From Eimeria necatrix (taxonomy: Eukaryota; Apicomplexa; Conoidasida; Eucoccidiorida; Eimeriidae): a stretch of DNA of 17,500 nucleotides. Below are positions 16,461 to 17,500 of the stretch, piece after piece (position 1 is the stretch's first letter; each line of letters begins with the position of its first letter). The notes below the pieces were generated by a model. The model did no database searches. It had not been told where the DNA came from and saw only the letters and a list, made by a program, of their open reading frames with translations. The position numbers and the translations under genes were made by a program. The DNA is taken from positions 175,229 to 192,728 of the forward strand of contig NW_013654970.1 in NCBI RefSeq assembly GCF_000499385.1. The letters are read 5' to 3'.

Positions 16461-17500
16461 GGGTGCTGGTGCTGCTGCTGGGGGTGCTGGTGCTGCTGCT
16501 GGGGGTGCTGGTGCTGCTGCTGGGGGTGCTGCTGCTGCTGCTGGGGCTGCTGCTGCTGCTGCTGGGGGTGCTGCTGCTGCTGCTGCTGCTGGGGGTGTTG
16601 CTGCTGCTGCTGCTGCTGGGGGTGTTGCTGCTGCTGCTGGGGGTGCTGCTGCGGGTGCTGCTGCTGCGAATGCTGCTGCTCTTAATTTTGCTGCTGGTGT
16701 CGCCGGCGCCCGTCGGTGCTGCTGCCGCTGCAGCGGCGTCTGCTGCTGCTGCTGCATTGCTGCTGCTGCTAATGCTGCTGCTGCTGCTGCTGCTGCTGTG
16801 GGTCGCTGAGAGCGCTTGCATGTGTGTGGGGTTTTGCTGCCTCTGCAGGGACCTCTTGAGCGTCGGCCCCACGGCCAATGTGCTGCTGCAGCAGCTGCTG
16901 CAGCAGCTGCAGCAGCAGCTGCAGCAGCTGCCCTTCTGCTCTCCTGCTGCTGTTGCTGCTCTAGGGCTAATTCTCGGCAGCAGAAACTCCACTGAGGCCC
17001 TCCCGCTGCAGGCCCTCATTAAGGCCTTAACTGCCAGGTCCAGCTGCTGAGACTCAAGGCGCGGGGCCTAGGGTTTAGGGTTTAGGGTTTAGGGTTTAGG
17101 GTTTAGGGTTTAGGGTCTTGGGGCTCAGGTCAAAGAGCCGCGTGAGGTGTAGGGCTTGGGGTTTAGGGTTTAGGGTTTATAGGTCCACGCCAAAGCGTGT
17201 TTAGGGTTTAGGGTTTTGGGTTTAGGGTTTAGGGTTTAGGGTTTAGGGTTTAGGGTTTAGGGTTTGGGGTTTTCTGTGCTGCAGGTATGCGCTGCTGCCT
17301 TCTGCCTACTATGAGCCCCTAGACACTGACTGGGCCCAAACTGTTGCAGCAGCAGAGAAGCAGCTGCTGCTGCCACCAGGTGCAGCAGCCGCAGCAACAG
17401 CAGCAGCAGCAAGGGAGCCAGCAGCAGCAGCAGCAGCCGCGCTAGCAGCAGCAGCAGCAGCAGCACCATCCCTTACGGACTCCCCGGGCGAAGATGACAC
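11004..17500 (+). CDS. Unrecognised multi-exon gene, leucine-rich helical protein with G/A/P repeats (3' end outside the window)
   Basis: Proposed exons: 11004-14724, 14936-15074, 15953-16042, 16192-16411, 16849-17037, 17285 to beyond 17500. Introns are GT-AG and phases agree (0,1,1,2,2). No family is recognised. Between Gly/Ala/Pro and Ala/Gln repeats lie islands of normal protein: VGFVSEVFPFLPDCW, LLFLQLLDHVGLLLQQQFDA, AAICNSLSKLKQRYCSKR, PFEEAIDIWQRPFGAALL, EIRNAVMKLQERVAGETWK, LFGRLEVFDRRLFRGLLRHL, EMVCEVISAACSLGLPLLQL and ALPLQALIKALTARYALLPS. Their spacing and Leu pattern suggest repeated helical pairs, loosely like organellar RNA-binding RAP/HPR-type proteins; this is only a guess. ATG 11004 is the first in frame; an upstream exon is possible. 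A 601-bp duplication puts a stop at 14133-14135; with one copy the frame runs into the donor at 14725. The exon 3/4 junction is the weakest. Confidence 0.6.
12404..13436 (+). repeat. Coding CAG/CTG tracts in gene 3 exon 1
   Basis: Tracts at about 12404-12560 (Gln, Leu, Ser), 12995-13060 (Ala) and 13224-13436 (Ala, with a Pro/Ala/Ala interruption). The same triplet is read in different frames, so the homopolymer changes along the protein. Confidence 0.8.
13518..14721. repeat. Perfect 601-bp tandem direct duplication
   Basis: 13518-14118 is repeated at 14119-14719 with no difference seen, and both units are bounded by the dinucleotide TG (third TG at 14720-14721). The unit holds the 3' part of gene 3 exon 1. 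Because 601 is not a multiple of three, copy 1 reads into copy 2 out of frame and stops at 14133-14135; copy 2 alone leads properly to the splice donor. It is either a very recent duplication or unmerged contig overlap. Confidence 0.95.
14728..14816 (-). repeat. Telomere-like (CCCTAAA)n tract with CCCTAAG variants
   Basis: About 12 units; the last four include CCCTAAG variants, so the right end is degenerating. Starts three bases into the intron. Confidence 0.92.
14876..14927. repeat. Telomere-like tract with terminal inversion
   Basis: Five CCCTAAA units then GATTTAGGGTTT, so the last unit is inverted and can pair with the others. Ends eight bases before the acceptor. Confidence 0.9.
15137..15735 (+). 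repeat. Strand-asymmetric T-rich tract
   Basis: TTTTTATT, TTTCTTTT and TTTATT words on the plus strand with very little G. It gives open, Phe/Leu/Ser-rich frames on the plus strand that have no coding support. It lies inside an inferred intron and is in the sense expected for pyrimidine-rich intron RNA. Confidence 0.75.
15749..15787 (-). repeat. Telomere-like (CCCTAAA)n tract
   Basis: Five units, opposite in orientation to the tract at 15877-15939 in the same intron. Confidence 0.9.
15877..15939 (+). repeat. Telomere-like (TTTAGGG)n tract
   Basis: Eight or nine units ending 13 bases before the acceptor of gene 3 intron 2. With 15749-15787 it forms an inverted repeat with a ~90-base loop. 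Confidence 0.92.
16050..16225 (+). repeat. G/C palindromic repeat at the gene 3 exon 3/4 region
   Basis: Dense GGGGCCCC units. The protein-like frame changes across it (APYRLFVRLAAYL before, GRKRRRLALLFEVS after), so it either contains an intron (16043-16191 fits GT-AG and phase) or a frame slip. Confidence 0.6.
16412..16848 (+). other. Gene 3 intron 4: CTG expansion
   Basis: Donor GTCCTG and acceptor CTCTGCAG join HLISIAK to DLLSVGP in phase 2. Content is CTG runs punctuated by a GGGGGTGCTGGTG 24-bp-like repeat (16458-16530) and later GGGGGTG variants. Reading through gives only Cys/Leu/Ala homopolymer. Confidence 0.6.
17038..17284 (+). other. Gene 3 intron 5: three telomere-like tracts
   Basis: Donor GTCCAG, acceptor TGTGCTGCAG; joins IKALTA-R-YALLPSAYY in phase 2. 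It carries TTTAGGG tracts at 17068-17117, 17160-17179 and 17200-17269, separated by short unique GC-rich pieces. Confidence 0.7.
17068..17269 (+). repeat. Telomere-like (TTTAGGG)n tracts, three in a row
   Basis: Units all in the same orientation, with TTTTGGG, TTTGGGG and TTTATAGG variants at the edges. The last tract ends 15 bases before the acceptor. Confidence 0.9.
17345..17465 (+). repeat. Coding CAG tract in the last visible gene 3 exon
   Basis: Read as GCA in the frame set by the preceding splice, giving poly-Ala interrupted by PPG, REP and L, followed by SLTDSPGEDD at the window edge. Confidence 0.65.

Noticed and set aside
16458..16640. CRISPR-like regularly spaced repeat
   Set aside because: It is a slipped CTG tract with GGGGGTG interruptions; spacers are not unique and the organism is eukaryotic.
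16415..16680. Cys-rich or Leu-rich secreted protein
   Set aside because: Cys and Leu come from CTG read in different frames; the region fits an intron that joins HLISIAK to DLLSVGP.
14728..17269. Chromosome end (true telomere)
   Set aside because: Tracts are short, interstitial, in both orientations, and lie between exons of one gene.

Overview
The window looks like nuclear DNA of a coccidian apicomplexan, most probably an Eimeria species. The grounds are very dense CAG/CTG trinucleotide repeats in both coding and non-coding DNA, many interstitial telomere-like TTTAGGG/CCCTAAA tracts far from any chromosome end, intron-containing genes with apicomplexan-type proteins, and AT-rich spacers. 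The first two traits are known from repeat-rich segments of Eimeria chromosomes. The species cannot be fixed from sequence alone.

Three genes can be supported. (1) On the minus strand, 1654-2871, an intronless formate/nitrite transporter family protein (FNT; the lactate/H+ exporter family of apicomplexans) with a long Gly/Ala/Pro-rich C-terminal tail. (2) On the plus strand, 6170-9847, thymidylate kinase (dTMP kinase) in five exons. The splice junctions were reconstructed by hand and all phases close to give 280 residues with P-loop, FPER, ANRWE and DRY motifs. (3) On the plus strand from about 11004 past the right edge, a large unrecognised multi-exon gene for a leucine-rich, probably helical protein. 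It is saturated with Gly/Ala/Pro and Ala repeats, and its first exon is broken by a perfect 601-bp tandem duplication.

Layout: 1-1650 is AT and CTG repeat spacer downstream of FNT; 1654-2871 is FNT; 2872-6169 is the divergent intergenic region (GC-rich FNT leader, CTG/CAG blocks, AT-rich spacer, one telomere-like tract, TGCATGCA sites); 6170-9847 is TMPK with repeat-filled introns; 9848-11003 is CAG, AT and G/C repeat spacer; 11004-17500 is gene 3, whose introns hold telomere-like tracts, a polypyrimidine tract and CTG expansions. No RNA gene, CRISPR array or transposase was seen.

The genes do not form a pathway: one is a membrane metabolite transporter, one makes dTDP for DNA synthesis, and one is unknown. 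The most unusual non-genic signals are a dispersed 14-bp palindrome (GGTGTACGTACACC and variants, 12 sites, none inside a supported coding exon), telomere-like tracts packed against intron splice sites, and a palindromic G5C4 repeat that keeps all reading frames open.
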